Below are positions 10,026 through 19,107 of a stretch of 64,000 bases of DNA, piece by piece. Numbering within the stretch: the first letter of the stretch is position 1; every line of letters starts with the position of its first letter. Position numbers and translations under genes: made by a program. Source of the stretch: Amycolatopsis xylanica (GTDB lineage Bacteria > Actinomycetota > Actinomycetes > Mycobacteriales > Pseudonocardiaceae); the NCBI RefSeq assembly GCF_900107045.1, contig NZ_FNON01000007.1, positions 496,001-560,000 of the forward strand, given 5' to 3'. The notes under the pieces were generated by a model. It saw only the letters and a list, made by a program, of their open reading frames with translations. It was not told where the DNA came from and searched no databases.

Positions 10026-10113
10026 GCGCTCGGGCCGCCGAACCCGCGCTGGACTAAGCCCCGGGGGTCGTGAGTGTTTAGACCGGTTAGAACCGGCCGG
10101 AACACTCACGACC
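10026..10113 (+). repeat. 88-bp direct repeat, copy 2
   Basis: Repeats the last codons of the M14 gene, with the stop changed from TGA to TAA, and the adjacent palindrome. It has no upstream coding sequence of its own, so it is a duplicated fragment. Confidence 0.85.
10067..10112. repeat. 46-bp palindrome family, copy 2
   Basis: Almost identical to copy 1. Unlike the others it precedes a gene start (the MFS ATG at 10159) instead of following a gene's own stop, because it was carried in the 88-bp duplication. Confidence 0.85.
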
Positions 10114-10158
10114 TTTAATCGGGGGCGGCGGCGGGAAAGGGCCGCTAGGGTCGGCCGA

Positions 10159-11337
10159 ATGCGGGGGAACGGGGCGTTCAGGGCGCTGTGGAGCGCGCGG
10201 ACCGTGTCGTTCCTCGGCGACTCGCTGAGCCTCGTCGCGCTGATGCTCCACGTCGCCGCCACGACCGGCGAGGCGCTGGCCGTGGCCTTGCTGCTGCTCG
10301 TCGGGGACTTCGCGCCCGCGTTGCTCAGTCCGCTCACCGGGACGATCAGCGACCGCTTCGATCTCAAGCGGGTGATGATCGCCTGCGAACTCGCGCAGGG
10401 CGCGCTGGTCGCGGTCATCGCGTTCGCGCTGCCGTCGCTGCCACTGCTGCTCGTGCTCGTTGGGCTGCGCGCGGTGGCCGGGCAGATCTTCCAGCCCGCG
10501 TCGCGGGCCGCGATGCCCGCGCTCGTCGAGGACAAGGACCTGGAGCGGGCGAACGCGCGGCTCGGGTTCGGGACCAATGGCGCCGAAGCGGTGGGACCAC
10601 TCGTCGCCGGACTTCTCTTTCCCCTGTTGGGGATTCGCGGGGTGCTGCTCGTCGACGCCGTGACGTTCGCGATCTCGGCCGCGCTGCTGGCCTTTCTGCC
10701 GCGCATGGAAGCCGGGGAAACCCAGGAGACCTTCCTCGGCGATGCCAAGGCGGGCTTGAGGTATCTCGCGAAGGCGCCCGCGATCCGGGCGATCGTGGTC
10801 GGATTCTGTGCCGTGGTCGCGTTCAACGGGGTCGACGACGTCGCGCTGGTGTTCCTCGCCAAGGATCTGGGCGGCGGGCAGACGGCGGCCGGGCTGCTGC
10901 TGGCGGGGGTCGGTATCGGGCTGCTGGCCGGATACGCGCTGCTGAGCAAGGTTTCGCCGAAGCTTCAGATGGTCGTCTGGCTGATCATGGGACTCGCCGT
11001 GAGCAGCGTCGGCAACCTGCTCAGCGGGCTCGCGTGGGCGGTGGGCGCCGCATTCGTGCTGCAGACCGTGCGCGGGTTCGGGATCGCCGCGATGGACGTC
11101 GGCGCGAACACGCTGATCCAGCGGAAGGTGCCCGCCGCGCTGCTGGGGCGGGTGTTCGGGAACTTCCACGGCGCCATCGGGGCCGCGGCCGCGTTCTCGT
11201 ATCTCGCGGGCGGGCTGCTGCTGGATCTGACCGACGCCAGTGCCACCCTCATCATCGCCGGCGCGGGCGGGCTCGTGGCGACAGCGCTCACCGCTTGGGT
11301 ATTAACGAGACATTCATCAGACGTATTATCCCAGTGA
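10159..11337 (+). CDS. MFS transporter
   Basis: A 392-residue major facilitator protein with about 12 hydrophobic segments. It starts with ALWSARTVSFLGDSLSLVAL, typical of MFS_3/DHA-like exporters, and has the A-like loop SDRFDLKRVMI after the second helix. ATG 10159 is used because the first helix follows at once. Substrate unknown. The last codons and the following 90 bp are noticeably richer in A+T than their surroundings. Confidence 0.88.
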   Translation: MRGNGAFRALWSARTVSFLGDSLSLVALMLHVAATTGEALAVALLLLVGDFAPALLSPLTGTISDRFDLKRVMIACELAQGALVAVIAFALPSLPLLLVLVGLRAVAGQIFQPASRAAMPALVEDKDLERANARLGFGTNGAEAVGPLVAGLLFPLLGIRGVLLVDAVTFAISAALLAFLPRMEAGETQETFLGDAKAGLRYLAKAPAIRAIVVGFCAVVAFNGVDDVALVFLAKDLGGGQTAAGLLLAGVGIGLLAGYALLSKVSPKLQMVVWLIMGLAVSSVGNLLSGLAWAVGAAFVLQTVRGFGIAAMDVGANTLIQRKVPAALLGRVFGNFHGAIGAAAAFSYLAGGLLLDLTDASATLIIAGAGGLVATALTAWVLTRHSSDVLSQ

Positions 11338-11371
11338 GCGAAGCAAAGCGCAGCTTGCTGCCTTCAAAAGA

Positions 11372-11400
11372 TTGACATGCGGTAATTCACGGACTAAACC
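11372..11400 (+). promoter_or_regulatory. Candidate promoter of GH3 gene
   Basis: TTGACA (11372-11377), 17-bp spacer, TAAACC (11395-11400). A start near 11407 would give a short leader ending in GAGGAG before ATG 11430. Confidence 0.4.
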
Positions 11401-11429
11401 TCGGATGTCTGAACCCTGAGGAGTCCTTG

Positions 11430-13481
11430 ATGAGGAAAGCGTTCCCCATCGGTGCGGCCCTGCTGCTCACAACCACACTGATGACGTCCGCCAACGCCAC
11501 TCCGACGCCCCACCAGCGCGCGACCGAACTGGTAGCCCAGCTGACGCTAGACGAAAAGATCAACCAGCTCGCGGGTATCAAGACCGACACCGAGTACCGC
11601 ACGGTGCCCGCCGTCGAACGGCTCGGCATCCCGAAACTGCTGCTCACCAACGGTCCGGCCGGGGTCAGCACCGGCGGGATCGTCCAGCCGGAGGCGACCG
11701 CGCTGCCCGCGCCGCTCGCGCTCGCCGCGTCCTGGGACGTCGGGCACGCCAGGAAATACGGCGACATCGAAGGCGCCGAAACGCTTTCGGTCGGCCGGAA
11801 CGTGCTCGAAGGACCCACGGTCAACATCGCGCGCGTCCCGGTCAACGGGCGCAATTTCGAGGCGTACGGCGAAGATCCTTATCTCGCGAGCCAGTTCGCC
11901 GTGAACAACATCAAGGGCATCCAGGCGCGCCAGGTGATCGCCAACGTCAAGCATTTCTTCGGCAACAACCAGGAAGCCAGCCGCTTCAACATCAACAACG
12001 ACATCGACGAGCGCACCATGCGGGAGATCTACCTGCCCGCGTTCGAGGCGTCGGTCAAGGACGCGGCCGTCGGCTCGGTGATGTGCGCGTACCCGAAGAT
12101 CAACGGGACGTTCAACTGCGAGAACCCGCTGGTGCTGAACCAGATCCTCAAGCGGGAATGGGGATTCGACGGGTTCGTGTTCTCCGACTTCGGCGCGGTG
12201 CACAGCACGGCGCCCTCGGTCAACGGCGGGCTCGACCTCGAAACGCCGACCGACAAATACTTCAACCCCAAGGCGATCAAGGCCGCGCTCGCCGACGGCA
12301 CGATCAAGATCGCCACGCTCGACGAAAAACTGATCCGCCGCTACACCAAGATGATCGAGTTCGGCCTGTTCGACCGCACGCCGACGATCACGCCGATCCC
12401 CGCCGCCGAACACGGCAAGGTCGCGCGCCAGCTGGCCGCCGACGGCATGGTCCTGCTCAAGAACGAAAAAGCCCTGCTTCCACTCGACAAGAACAAGACC
12501 ATCGCGCTCATCGGCAAGGACGAGGCCAAGACTGGCGGTGGCGGCAGTTCGCGCGTCAAGCCGCTCTACACCGTCAAGCCCAGCGACGGCCTCAAAGCCA
12601 AGGGCGCCAAGGTGACCACGGACGACGGCACATCGGCCGACCGCGCCGCGGCGGCCGCCAAGACGGCCGACGTCGCGATCGTCATGGTCGAGGACACCGA
12701 GAGCGAGGGCAAGGACCGGCCGAGCCTCGCGCTCACCGGCAACCAGGACGCGCTCGTCGCCGCGGTCGCCAAGGCCAACCCGCACACGGTCGTGGTCGCC
12801 AAGACCGGCGGCCCGATCCTGATGCCGTGGCTCAGGCAGGTCCCCGCGCTCCTGCAGGCCTGGTACCCGGGCGAGGAAGACGGGAACGCGGTCGCCGACG
12901 TGCTGTTCGGCGACGTCAACCCGTCCGCCAAGCTGCCGGTCACCTTCCCCGCCTTCGAGGCCGACCAGCCCGCGAACACGCCCGCGCAGTACCCCGGCAC
13001 GAACGGGACCGCGCACTACTCCGAGGGTGTCTTCGTCGGCTACCGGCACTACGACGCCAAGAAGATCGCTCCGCTCTTCCCGTTCGGCTACGGGCTGTCC
13101 TACACGAAGTTCGACTACGCGAACCTCAAGCTCACCAAGGATCCGTACGGCGTCGTGACCGTTGACGCCGACGTGACCAACACCGGAACCCGCGCCGGAT
13201 CCGAAGTCGCTCAGCTCTACGTCGGCTCACCGTCCACAGTGCACGCTCCGGAAGCGCCCAGGGAATTGGAGGGCTTCCAGAAGGTTCGGCTCTCCCCCGG
13301 CCAGACCCAGCACATCCGCTTCACCTTGCACCAGCGCGCTTTCGCTTACTGGGACACCGAAACACACTGGTGGCGGCTCGCCGGCGGCGCGTATCAGATC
13401 TCCGTCGGCGGCGGCTCGCGTGACCTCCGCCTGCACACCACCACCTTCCTCGCCCCTGGGAGCGTGCCCCATGACCGGTAG
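11430..13481 (+). CDS. Secreted GH3 beta-glycosidase
   Basis: A 683-residue family 3 glycoside hydrolase (beta-glucosidase/xylosidase type). The signal peptide is residues 1-23 (ANA). The TIM-barrel domain carries NVKHFFGNNQ (172-181) and the nucleophile Asp253 in FSDFG. The second alpha/beta domain starts near 330, and a C-terminal fibronectin III-like domain (about 580-675) is present. ATG 11430 follows GAGGAG; the preceding TTG is not needed. It overlaps the next gene by 11 nt, so the pair is translationally coupled. The exact sugar is not predictable. Confidence 0.92.
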   Translation: MRKAFPIGAALLLTTTLMTSANATPTPHQRATELVAQLTLDEKINQLAGIKTDTEYRTVPAVERLGIPKLLLTNGPAGVSTGGIVQPEATALPAPLALAASWDVGHARKYGDIEGAETLSVGRNVLEGPTVNIARVPVNGRNFEAYGEDPYLASQFAVNNIKGIQARQVIANVKHFFGNNQEASRFNINNDIDERTMREIYLPAFEASVKDAAVGSVMCAYPKINGTFNCENPLVLNQILKREWGFDGFVFSDFGAVHSTAPSVNGGLDLETPTDKYFNPKAIKAALADGTIKIATLDEKLIRRYTKMIEFGLFDRTPTITPIPAAEHGKVARQLAADGMVLLKNEKALLPLDKNKTIALIGKDEAKTGGGGSSRVKPLYTVKPSDGLKAKGAKVTTDDGTSADRAAAAAKTADVAIVMVEDTESEGKDRPSLALTGNQDALVAAVAKANPHTVVVAKTGGPILMPWLRQVPALLQAWYPGEEDGNAVADVLFGDVNPSAKLPVTFPAFEADQPANTPAQYPGTNGTAHYSEGVFVGYRHYDAKKIAPLFPFGYGLSYTKFDYANLKLTKDPYGVVTVDADVTNTGTRAGSEVAQLYVGSPSTVHAPEAPRELEGFQKVRLSPGQTQHIRFTLHQRAFAYWDTETHWWRLAGGAYQISVGGGSRDLRLHTTTFLAPGSVPHDR

Positions 13482-15735
13482 CCCGTTCACCCGGCGTGTC
13501 CTGCTCGGCGGCGCCGCCGCACTGGCGGGCACCGCCTTCCTGCAGCCATCGGCCTCCGCGAACGCGCTGGTGATCACCGACAAGGTCGACTGGGCGCGCT
13601 ACCTCGGCGCGCTGGACCCGGTGTGGAAGTCCGTGCCGACCACGTTCTACCAGGGCCCGTTCCTCGGCAACGGCGGTCTCGGCGCGGCGCTCTACCAGGC
13701 GAGCGGCAAGCGGCTGGCGTTCAAGCTGGGCGACAGCCGGGTGCGCGACCACCAAGGGACCGGCGGCACCAACTTCGGCAACGCGCGTCTGCCCATCGGC
13801 ACGCTCACGCTCAAGACCACCGGCGACGTGACCGACGTCGACCTGCGGCTCTCCCTGTGGAACGCCGAGGTCACCGGCACCGTCACGACCACGAAGGGCG
13901 TGCTGAAGATCCGCGCCTACGTGCACGCGAAACGGGACGTGCTCGTGGTTTCGGCGAGCGTGCAGTCCGGATCCGAGGCGGTGACCTGGACGTTCGCCGC
14001 GGCCGTCGCGAAAAGCCCCCGGCTGGACTTCAAACCGGCGCCCTCCGGCCTCAAGACCAACCCGCCCGCGACGGTCAGCGGCACGACCTGCACGCAGGAC
14101 CTGGCCGCAGGCGGGCAGACCGTCACGCAGTGGCGGCTGCGCACCGAGCCGGACGGCAAGACCAAGACGTTGCTGGCCACAGTGGCGCACACCTTCCCCG
14201 GCAAGACCGCGGGCGCGGTGACGAACCAGACGCTCGACGCCGCGGGCGCGCTGAGCGAGTCGCAGCTCGCGGCCGAGCACCAGAGCTGGTGGAACGCCTT
14301 CTATCCCAAGAGTTTCGTGTCCATTCCGGACGCGAGGTTGGAAGGCTTTTACTGGATCCAGCTGTACAAGCTCGCCAGTGCGACCCGGCGCGACCGGCCG
14401 GTGCTGGGCACGTGCGGGCCGTGGCTGGAGCCGACGCCGTGGCCGGGCACCTGGTGGAACCTGAACGTCCAGCTCGAATATTGGCTGCTCAACGCGACCA
14501 GTCATCCCGAACTCGACTCGCTTTCGGAGTCACTGGACCGCTCGCGTACCGCGCTCGTCGACAACGTGGCCTCGCAGTACCGGTCGGATTCGATGGCGAT
14601 CGCGCGGACCACGCAGGAGGACCTAAGGTCCGGCACGGCGCCACAGCCGGGCGCTGACGGCGATCCGGAGGTCGGCAACCTGACGTGGGCGTTGCACAAC
14701 GCGTGGCTGTCGTACCGGCACAGCATGGATGACTCGGTGTTGCGCGAGCTGGTCTTCCCGTTGCTGCGCAAGGCGATCAACTACTACCTGCATTTCCTCG
14801 CGAAGGACTCGGGCGGCGTCTATCACCTGCCCAAGACGTTCTCACCGGAATACGCGTCCACAAAGGACTGTAATTACGACCTGGCGCTCATCCATTGGGG
14901 TTGCGGCACTTTGCTGGCCGCGAACAAGCGGCTCGGGCTGAACGACCCGCTCGCCGCCAAGTGGCAGGACGTCCTCGATCATCTGGTGAAACCGCCCCAG
15001 GACGCGACGAACGGGTTCTGGATCGGCGCGGACAAACAGCTGACGTCCTCGCATCGCCACTATTCGCACCTGCTGTGGTTCTACCCGCTGTACCGGCTCG
15101 ACGTGACCACGAGCAGCGCCAACCGCGCCGCGCTGACGAAATCGCTCGACCGCTGGCTCGGGTTCACCGGCGCCCAGCAGGGTTACACCTTCACCGGATC
15201 CGGCTCGATGTACGCGGCGCTCGGCGACGGCGACAAAGCACGCACGCAGCTGACCGCTTTGCTGGACAAATACATTCAGCCGAACACCATGTACAAGGAA
15301 TCCGGTCCGGTGATCGAAACACCGTTGTCCGGAGCGCAGACCCTGCACGACATGCTCGTGCAAAGCTGGGGCGGCACGATCCGGGTATTCCCCGCGGTGC
15401 CGTCGGCGTGGACCGACACCTGTGTGCACAACTTCCGCACCGAGGGCGCGTTCTTGGTCAGCGCGGTGCGCAAGGCGGGCAAGACGCAGTTCATCCGGAT
15501 CAAGAGCCTGGCCGGCGAGCCGTGCCGAATCGCGCCGGGCGGACTCGCCGGGCCGTACGAAATCCGTTCGCTGCCCGACGGTGGAACAATTCCTTTCACC
15601 CAGAACTCCGACGGAACACTCCAGCTCACACTGGCCCGCGACGCCGACGTGGTGATCACCATGCGGGGTTCCAGCCCGGAGTTGAGCATCGCTCCGACGA
15701 CGAACCCGGCCAAGCCCTATTGGGGACTGCCGTAA
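13471..15735 (+). CDS. Exported GH95-like glycoside hydrolase
   Basis: A 754-residue protein resembling family 95 (alpha-L-fucosidase / L-galactosidase) enzymes. The N-terminus FTRRVLLGG plus a hydrophobic stretch looks like a Tat signal. FLGNGGLGAALYQ (about 56-68) is the entry motif of the N-terminal beta domain. The (alpha/alpha)6 barrel follows from about 275, and a small C-terminal beta domain ends near 740. The start is ATG 13471 with GGGAG 8 nt upstream, overlapping the GH3 stop. Coupling to GH3 suggests joint breakdown of a fucose- or galactose-decorated glycan; catalytic residues could not be aligned with certainty. Confidence 0.78.
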   Translation: MTGSPFTRRVLLGGAAALAGTAFLQPSASANALVITDKVDWARYLGALDPVWKSVPTTFYQGPFLGNGGLGAALYQASGKRLAFKLGDSRVRDHQGTGGTNFGNARLPIGTLTLKTTGDVTDVDLRLSLWNAEVTGTVTTTKGVLKIRAYVHAKRDVLVVSASVQSGSEAVTWTFAAAVAKSPRLDFKPAPSGLKTNPPATVSGTTCTQDLAAGGQTVTQWRLRTEPDGKTKTLLATVAHTFPGKTAGAVTNQTLDAAGALSESQLAAEHQSWWNAFYPKSFVSIPDARLEGFYWIQLYKLASATRRDRPVLGTCGPWLEPTPWPGTWWNLNVQLEYWLLNATSHPELDSLSESLDRSRTALVDNVASQYRSDSMAIARTTQEDLRSGTAPQPGADGDPEVGNLTWALHNAWLSYRHSMDDSVLRELVFPLLRKAINYYLHFLAKDSGGVYHLPKTFSPEYASTKDCNYDLALIHWGCGTLLAANKRLGLNDPLAAKWQDVLDHLVKPPQDATNGFWIGADKQLTSSHRHYSHLLWFYPLYRLDVTTSSANRAALTKSLDRWLGFTGAQQGYTFTGSGSMYAALGDGDKARTQLTALLDKYIQPNTMYKESGPVIETPLSGAQTLHDMLVQSWGGTIRVFPAVPSAWTDTCVHNFRTEGAFLVSAVRKAGKTQFIRIKSLAGEPCRIAPGGLAGPYEIRSLPDGGTIPFTQNSDGTLQLTLARDADVVITMRGSSPELSIAPTTNPAKPYWGLP

Positions 15736-15754
15736 AGATGAAACAATCTCATGC

Positions 15755-16576
15755 ATGTCGCGCGCCGAGGCCAACGGAATCCAGATCGAATACGAAACGC
15801 TGGGTGATCCTCGCGATCCGGCGATCATTCTGACCGTCGGCCTCGGCGCGCAACTGCTCGAATGCTCCGACGTTTTCTGTTTTCCGCTGGTCGAAGCCGG
15901 TTACTTCGTGGTGCGTTACGACAATCGGGACGCAGGCTTGTCCACGAAATGCGAAGGGCGGCGCTACACCCTACTTGACATGGCACGCGACACAATCGGC
16001 CTAATGGACGCATTGGATATTGACAAAGCACATCTTGTCGGTGCGTCCATGGGTGCGATGATCTCGCAAGAACTGACCATTCATTACCCCGAACGGGTGC
16101 GCACGCTCTGCTCGATGATCTCGACCACCGGGGATCCGCAGGTCGGGCGCTCGACCAAGACCGCGCTGCGCGCGTTCAAGCAGCCACGGCCCAAGAATCG
16201 CGACGAAGTGATCGAGCAGGGTCTGCAAATCTGGAAAGTCGTCGGATCACCTGGCTTCTGCGGCGAAGAGGACCACGTGCGCGCGCTGGTCGCCGCGAGC
16301 TATGACCGGTCGTACTGTCCGGAGGGCCGCAACCGGCAGCTGATGGCGATGGCGGCCGCGACCGACCGCACCGAGGGCCTGCGTGGCGTCCGGGTGCCGA
16401 CGATGGTGATCCACGGCGAGGCCGACCCGCTGATCGACCCGAGCGGCGGCCGGGCGACCGCGGCCGCGATCCCCGGCGCCGAGTGGCTGCCGATGCCGGA
16501 CATGGGCCATGACCTGCCGAGGCAGACCTGGCCGGTGATCATCGACGCGATCCTGCGCAACGCCGCCAAGGGATAA
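15755..16576 (+). CDS. Alpha/beta hydrolase
   Basis: A 273-residue alpha/beta-hydrolase-fold enzyme without a signal peptide. The nucleophile elbow is GASMGA with Ser98. The acid Asp lies in IHGEADPLIDP and the His in MGHDLP near the C-terminus. It resembles 3-oxoadipate enol-lactonase/esterase-type proteins. It lies 19 nt after the glycosidase gene and may be co-transcribed. Its stop codon is inside a 25-bp-arm hairpin. Confidence 0.87.
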   Translation: MSRAEANGIQIEYETLGDPRDPAIILTVGLGAQLLECSDVFCFPLVEAGYFVVRYDNRDAGLSTKCEGRRYTLLDMARDTIGLMDALDIDKAHLVGASMGAMISQELTIHYPERVRTLCSMISTTGDPQVGRSTKTALRAFKQPRPKNRDEVIEQGLQIWKVVGSPGFCGEEDHVRALVAASYDRSYCPEGRNRQLMAMAAATDRTEGLRGVRVPTMVIHGEADPLIDPSGGRATAAAIPGAEWLPMPDMGHDLPRQTWPVIIDAILRNAAKG

Positions 16577-16626
16577 AGCGGGCTTTATCCCGGGTGCTTT
16601 TCCCGGGATAAAGCCCGCTTTATCCC
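16570..16626. terminator. GATAAAGC hairpin, copy 1
   Basis: Two perfectly complementary 25-nt arms (16570-16594 and 16602-16626) with a 7-nt loop. Each arm is itself nearly self-complementary (GATAAAGCGGGCTTTATC), so two small hairpins could replace the long one. It serves the hydrolase gene and the convergent DinB-type gene. Confidence 0.85.
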
Positions 16627-16650
16627 GGTCGTGCTCACCCCGGTCGTGCC

Positions 16651-17403
16651 CTAGAAGTCCGAGTTGGCCGTCCACAGCTCGTACAGCTCGCGCGAGCCCA
16701 CGTAGGGCAGGTCGGTCGTGCGGCGGACCAGGAACAGCAGCAACTCGACCGCGGTCCCCTTGACCGTCGCGTCCGGGAGGCCGCCGGGGATCAGCCCGAA
16801 CGAGTCCTCGCGCAGCTGGACGTGCCACTCCTCACCGGTGTCGGTGCTGTGGAACGCGATGACCTCGCCCTTGCCCCGCAGATTGGCCGTCTTCGGCGCG
16901 AAGATCCACGAATGCGGCATGTTGACCAGATACTCGTCGACGCCGTCCGCGGCGAGCGTGGTGTCCACTACGGACTCCTTGCCGACGGTGAGCTCGGCGT
17001 CCCAGCGGTGGACCAGGGTTTCGAACAGCATGCGGCGGGCCCAGAACTGGGCGCGGCCGTCGGCTCCCCAGGTCCACATCGGACGGTTGGGGTCGAGTTC
17101 GTCCAGCACCGCGCGGGCCTTCGCCGCGCCGGTGAGCAGCCAGGCCGGGTGCTGGCCGGGCTCGAGCGGGAGGCCGGTTTCGACTTCGCGGCTGGCCGGG
17201 CGTTCCTGGGTGTCCTCGGCGAGCAGCTTGGTGAACCAGCGTTGCACCATACCGACGTGCTCGGCCAGGTGCGCCAGCGTCCAGTCCGGGCAGGACGGCA
17301 CCGTCGCCTCGAGATCGGCGCCGTCGACCGCCTCGGCGAACAGTGCGGTCTCGGTCTCGATGGCGTCGACGTACGAGGCGAAGGGCAGCGGGTGAACCGT
17401 CAT
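16651..17403 (-). CDS. Mycothiol-dependent maleylpyruvate isomerase family protein (DinB fold)
   Basis: A 250-residue actinobacterial DinB/MDMPI-type protein. PDWTLAHLAEHVG (39-51) has the helical metal-binding His45 and His49, and a further His follows in MLFETLVHRWDAE. The C-terminal part matches the MDMPI C domain. Such proteins use mycothiol or bind a metal to isomerise or detoxify small electrophiles. It is a single gene; substrate unknown. Confidence 0.82.
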   Translation of the reverse strand: MTVHPLPFASYVDAIETETALFAEAVDGADLEATVPSCPDWTLAHLAEHVGMVQRWFTKLLAEDTQERPASREVETGLPLEPGQHPAWLLTGAAKARAVLDELDPNRPMWTWGADGRAQFWARRMLFETLVHRWDAELTVGKESVVDTTLAADGVDEYLVNMPHSWIFAPKTANLRGKGEVIAFHSTDTGEEWHVQLREDSFGLIPGGLPDATVKGTAVELLLFLVRRTTDLPYVGSRELYELWTANSDF

Positions 17404-17412
17404 GCCCTCAAT

Positions 17413-17578
17413 CTAGTGTCCTGTGACCCCACTTGCCATACGCCGCTGCGGCCCACGCGGCCCCTGGCGGCACCGGGGAAAACCCCGAGTACAACCCGGT
17501 ACGAGGGATTTTCCCCGGCACCGCCAGGAACCACGTGGATCCACAGCGCCGCATGGCAGCGGGATCACAGGACACTAG
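17413..17578. mobile_element. MITE-like element with 14-bp terminal inverted repeats
   Basis: CTAGTGTCCTGTGA (17413-17426) is perfectly repeated in inverted form at 17565-17578. Further inside, TGCCAT faces ATGGCA, and the core is the 86-bp hairpin described separately. The element is 166 bp and codes for nothing. If CTAG at both ends is the target duplication, the remaining TIR is 10 bp. Confidence 0.5.
17453..17538. repeat. 86-bp covarying hairpin, copy 1
   Basis: CCTGGCGG (17463-17470) pairs with CCGCCAGG (17521-17528). Outside it CCACGCGG pairs with CCACGTGG across a 2-nt internal loop. The tip GAGTACAACCCGGTACGAG contains GTAC/GTAC closed on tandem G.A mismatches. Copy 2 at 58614-58699 has the same length, same mismatch positions and compensatory changes in the stem. 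Confidence 0.8.
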
Positions 17579-17589
17579 CGGTCAGTGGC

Positions 17590-18990
17590 TCATTTCGGCG
17601 TCGGGAACGCGACCGGCCCGCGCTTGCCGTCCCGGCCGACGGCACGGACGCCGAAGAACACGTTGTCCTTGGACAGATCTATCTTCGCCGATGACACCGC
17701 TCCGACCTCGATCGCGTGCGTCCAGTCCGGCGCGGTCGTCTCCCGCCAGACGACCTCGTACCCGGCCGCGGCGGGATCGGCGTCCCACAGAAGGTCGGTG
17801 TCGTTCGTCAAGTCGGCCGTGCGGACACCGGCGCCCTTCGGGGTGCCCGGCGCGGTCGCGAGTGACCACAGTGCCGCGGCGTTGACGCGGGCGACGCGCG
17901 CGATGAACGGGAAGTCGCAGAACTCCGGCAGGTCGCCGAACTGTTTCCCGTTCTCCACCCGCATGTTCTGGTGCTGGTGCGCGAAGTCCTCGTTCGGCTC
18001 GGTGAACCGCGCGGCCGGGTAACCGAGTTCGAGGAACGGGATGTGGTCGCCGCCGCGCAGATACCGGTCGCGCCGGTAGATGACGCGCACGTCCATCCCG
18101 GTCGCGTCGTTCACCGCCACGGAGCGCACGAACCGGGCCAGCTGCCGGGAAACCGAGTCGTTTTCTCCCCCGATCGAGCGGCGAAGGTTGGCCTGCTCAG
18201 GCGTTTCGGAGGTCGGCACGCCCTCCGCGAACAACCGGATCGTCCGCGGATCGCGGGTGCCGTCGTCGGCCCGGCTGGCCCCGACGATGTCGTTGGTGAA
18301 CATCGCCTGAATGTCGACGCCCGCCGCCTTGAACTGCTGGGCCATGTGGCGCGAGCCGAACAGCCCTTGCTCCTCGCCCGCGACCGCCGCGAACACGATC
18401 GTCGCGGCCGGGTCGCGCTGGGCGAGCACTCGCGCCAGTTCCATCGAGACGGCGACACCGGACGCGTCGTCGTCGGCGCCCGGCGCGTCGCTGGTCGCGT
18501 CCAGCACGTCGCTGCAGCGCGAGTCATAGTGCCCGGAGACGACGTAGACCCGTTGGGGCGCCACGGATCCCTTGAGCGTGGCGATGACGTTGGTGATCGT
18601 CGTCGCCACCGGGATCCGCGGCGGCGCGGGTGGCTGCACGTACGACTGCAGCTCGACGGTCATCCGCCCGCCGGACGTCGCCGCGACCTTCTTCAGCTCC
18701 GCGAAGATCCAGTCGCGAGCCGCGCCGATGCCCCGGTTCGGGTCGGTCTGCGAGGACAGCGTGTGCCGGGTGCCGAACGCGACGAGCCTGCGCACGGTCG
18801 CCTCGATGCGGCGCTCGTCGATTTCACGCAGGATCGCGCGCAGCTCGGCGTCCGGACGTTGCGGACCGATCGGTTTACCGGGCCCGCGGTCGCCGAGTTC
18901 GTCGGCTCCCGCGGGAATCCCGGTGAGCGCGACCGCCGACACGGCAGCCGACGCGGACAGGAAGGCTCGTCTGGACCTCTGCAGCGCCAT
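17590..18990 (-). CDS. Tat-exported M28 family aminopeptidase
   Basis: A 466-residue zinc peptidase. RSRRAFLSASA (5-15) is a Tat-type signal. The two-zinc site is visible: His154/Asp156 in SGHYDSR, Asp173 in GADDDASG, Glu206-Glu207 in AGEEQG, Asp234 in TNDIVG and a His in the EDFAHQH segment. The C-terminal 80 residues look like a fibronectin III-type domain. It probably removes N-terminal residues from peptides outside the cell, alongside the neighbouring S8 and M14 peptidases. Confidence 0.9.
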   Translation of the reverse strand: MALQRSRRAFLSASAAVSAVALTGIPAGADELGDRGPGKPIGPQRPDAELRAILREIDERRIEATVRRLVAFGTRHTLSSQTDPNRGIGAARDWIFAELKKVAATSGGRMTVELQSYVQPPAPPRIPVATTITNVIATLKGSVAPQRVYVVSGHYDSRCSDVLDATSDAPGADDDASGVAVSMELARVLAQRDPAATIVFAAVAGEEQGLFGSRHMAQQFKAAGVDIQAMFTNDIVGASRADDGTRDPRTIRLFAEGVPTSETPEQANLRRSIGGENDSVSRQLARFVRSVAVNDATGMDVRVIYRRDRYLRGGDHIPFLELGYPAARFTEPNEDFAHQHQNMRVENGKQFGDLPEFCDFPFIARVARVNAAALWSLATAPGTPKGAGVRTADLTNDTDLLWDADPAAAGYEVVWRETTAPDWTHAIEVGAVSSAKIDLSKDNVFFGVRAVGRDGKRGPVAFPTPK

Positions 18991-19048
18991 GGTCCAGTCC
19001 TACGCCCGCCCGGATGCCGCGTCTACCGCCGGACGTCGGGTCCACGCC

Positions 19049-19099
19049 CGGGATTTAGCGGGCTTTATCCCGCTCCGGGATAAAGCCCGCTAAATCCCG
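19049..19099. terminator. GATAAAGC hairpin, copy 2
   Basis: Perfect 24-nt arms (19049-19072 and 19076-19099) with a 3-nt loop. Compared with copy 1 one arm reads GATTTAGC and its partner GCTAAATC, so the change is compensated. It lies 9 nt past the stop of the S8 peptidase gene (minus strand). Confidence 0.85.
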
Positions 19100-19107
19100 T
19101 CCGCTCA

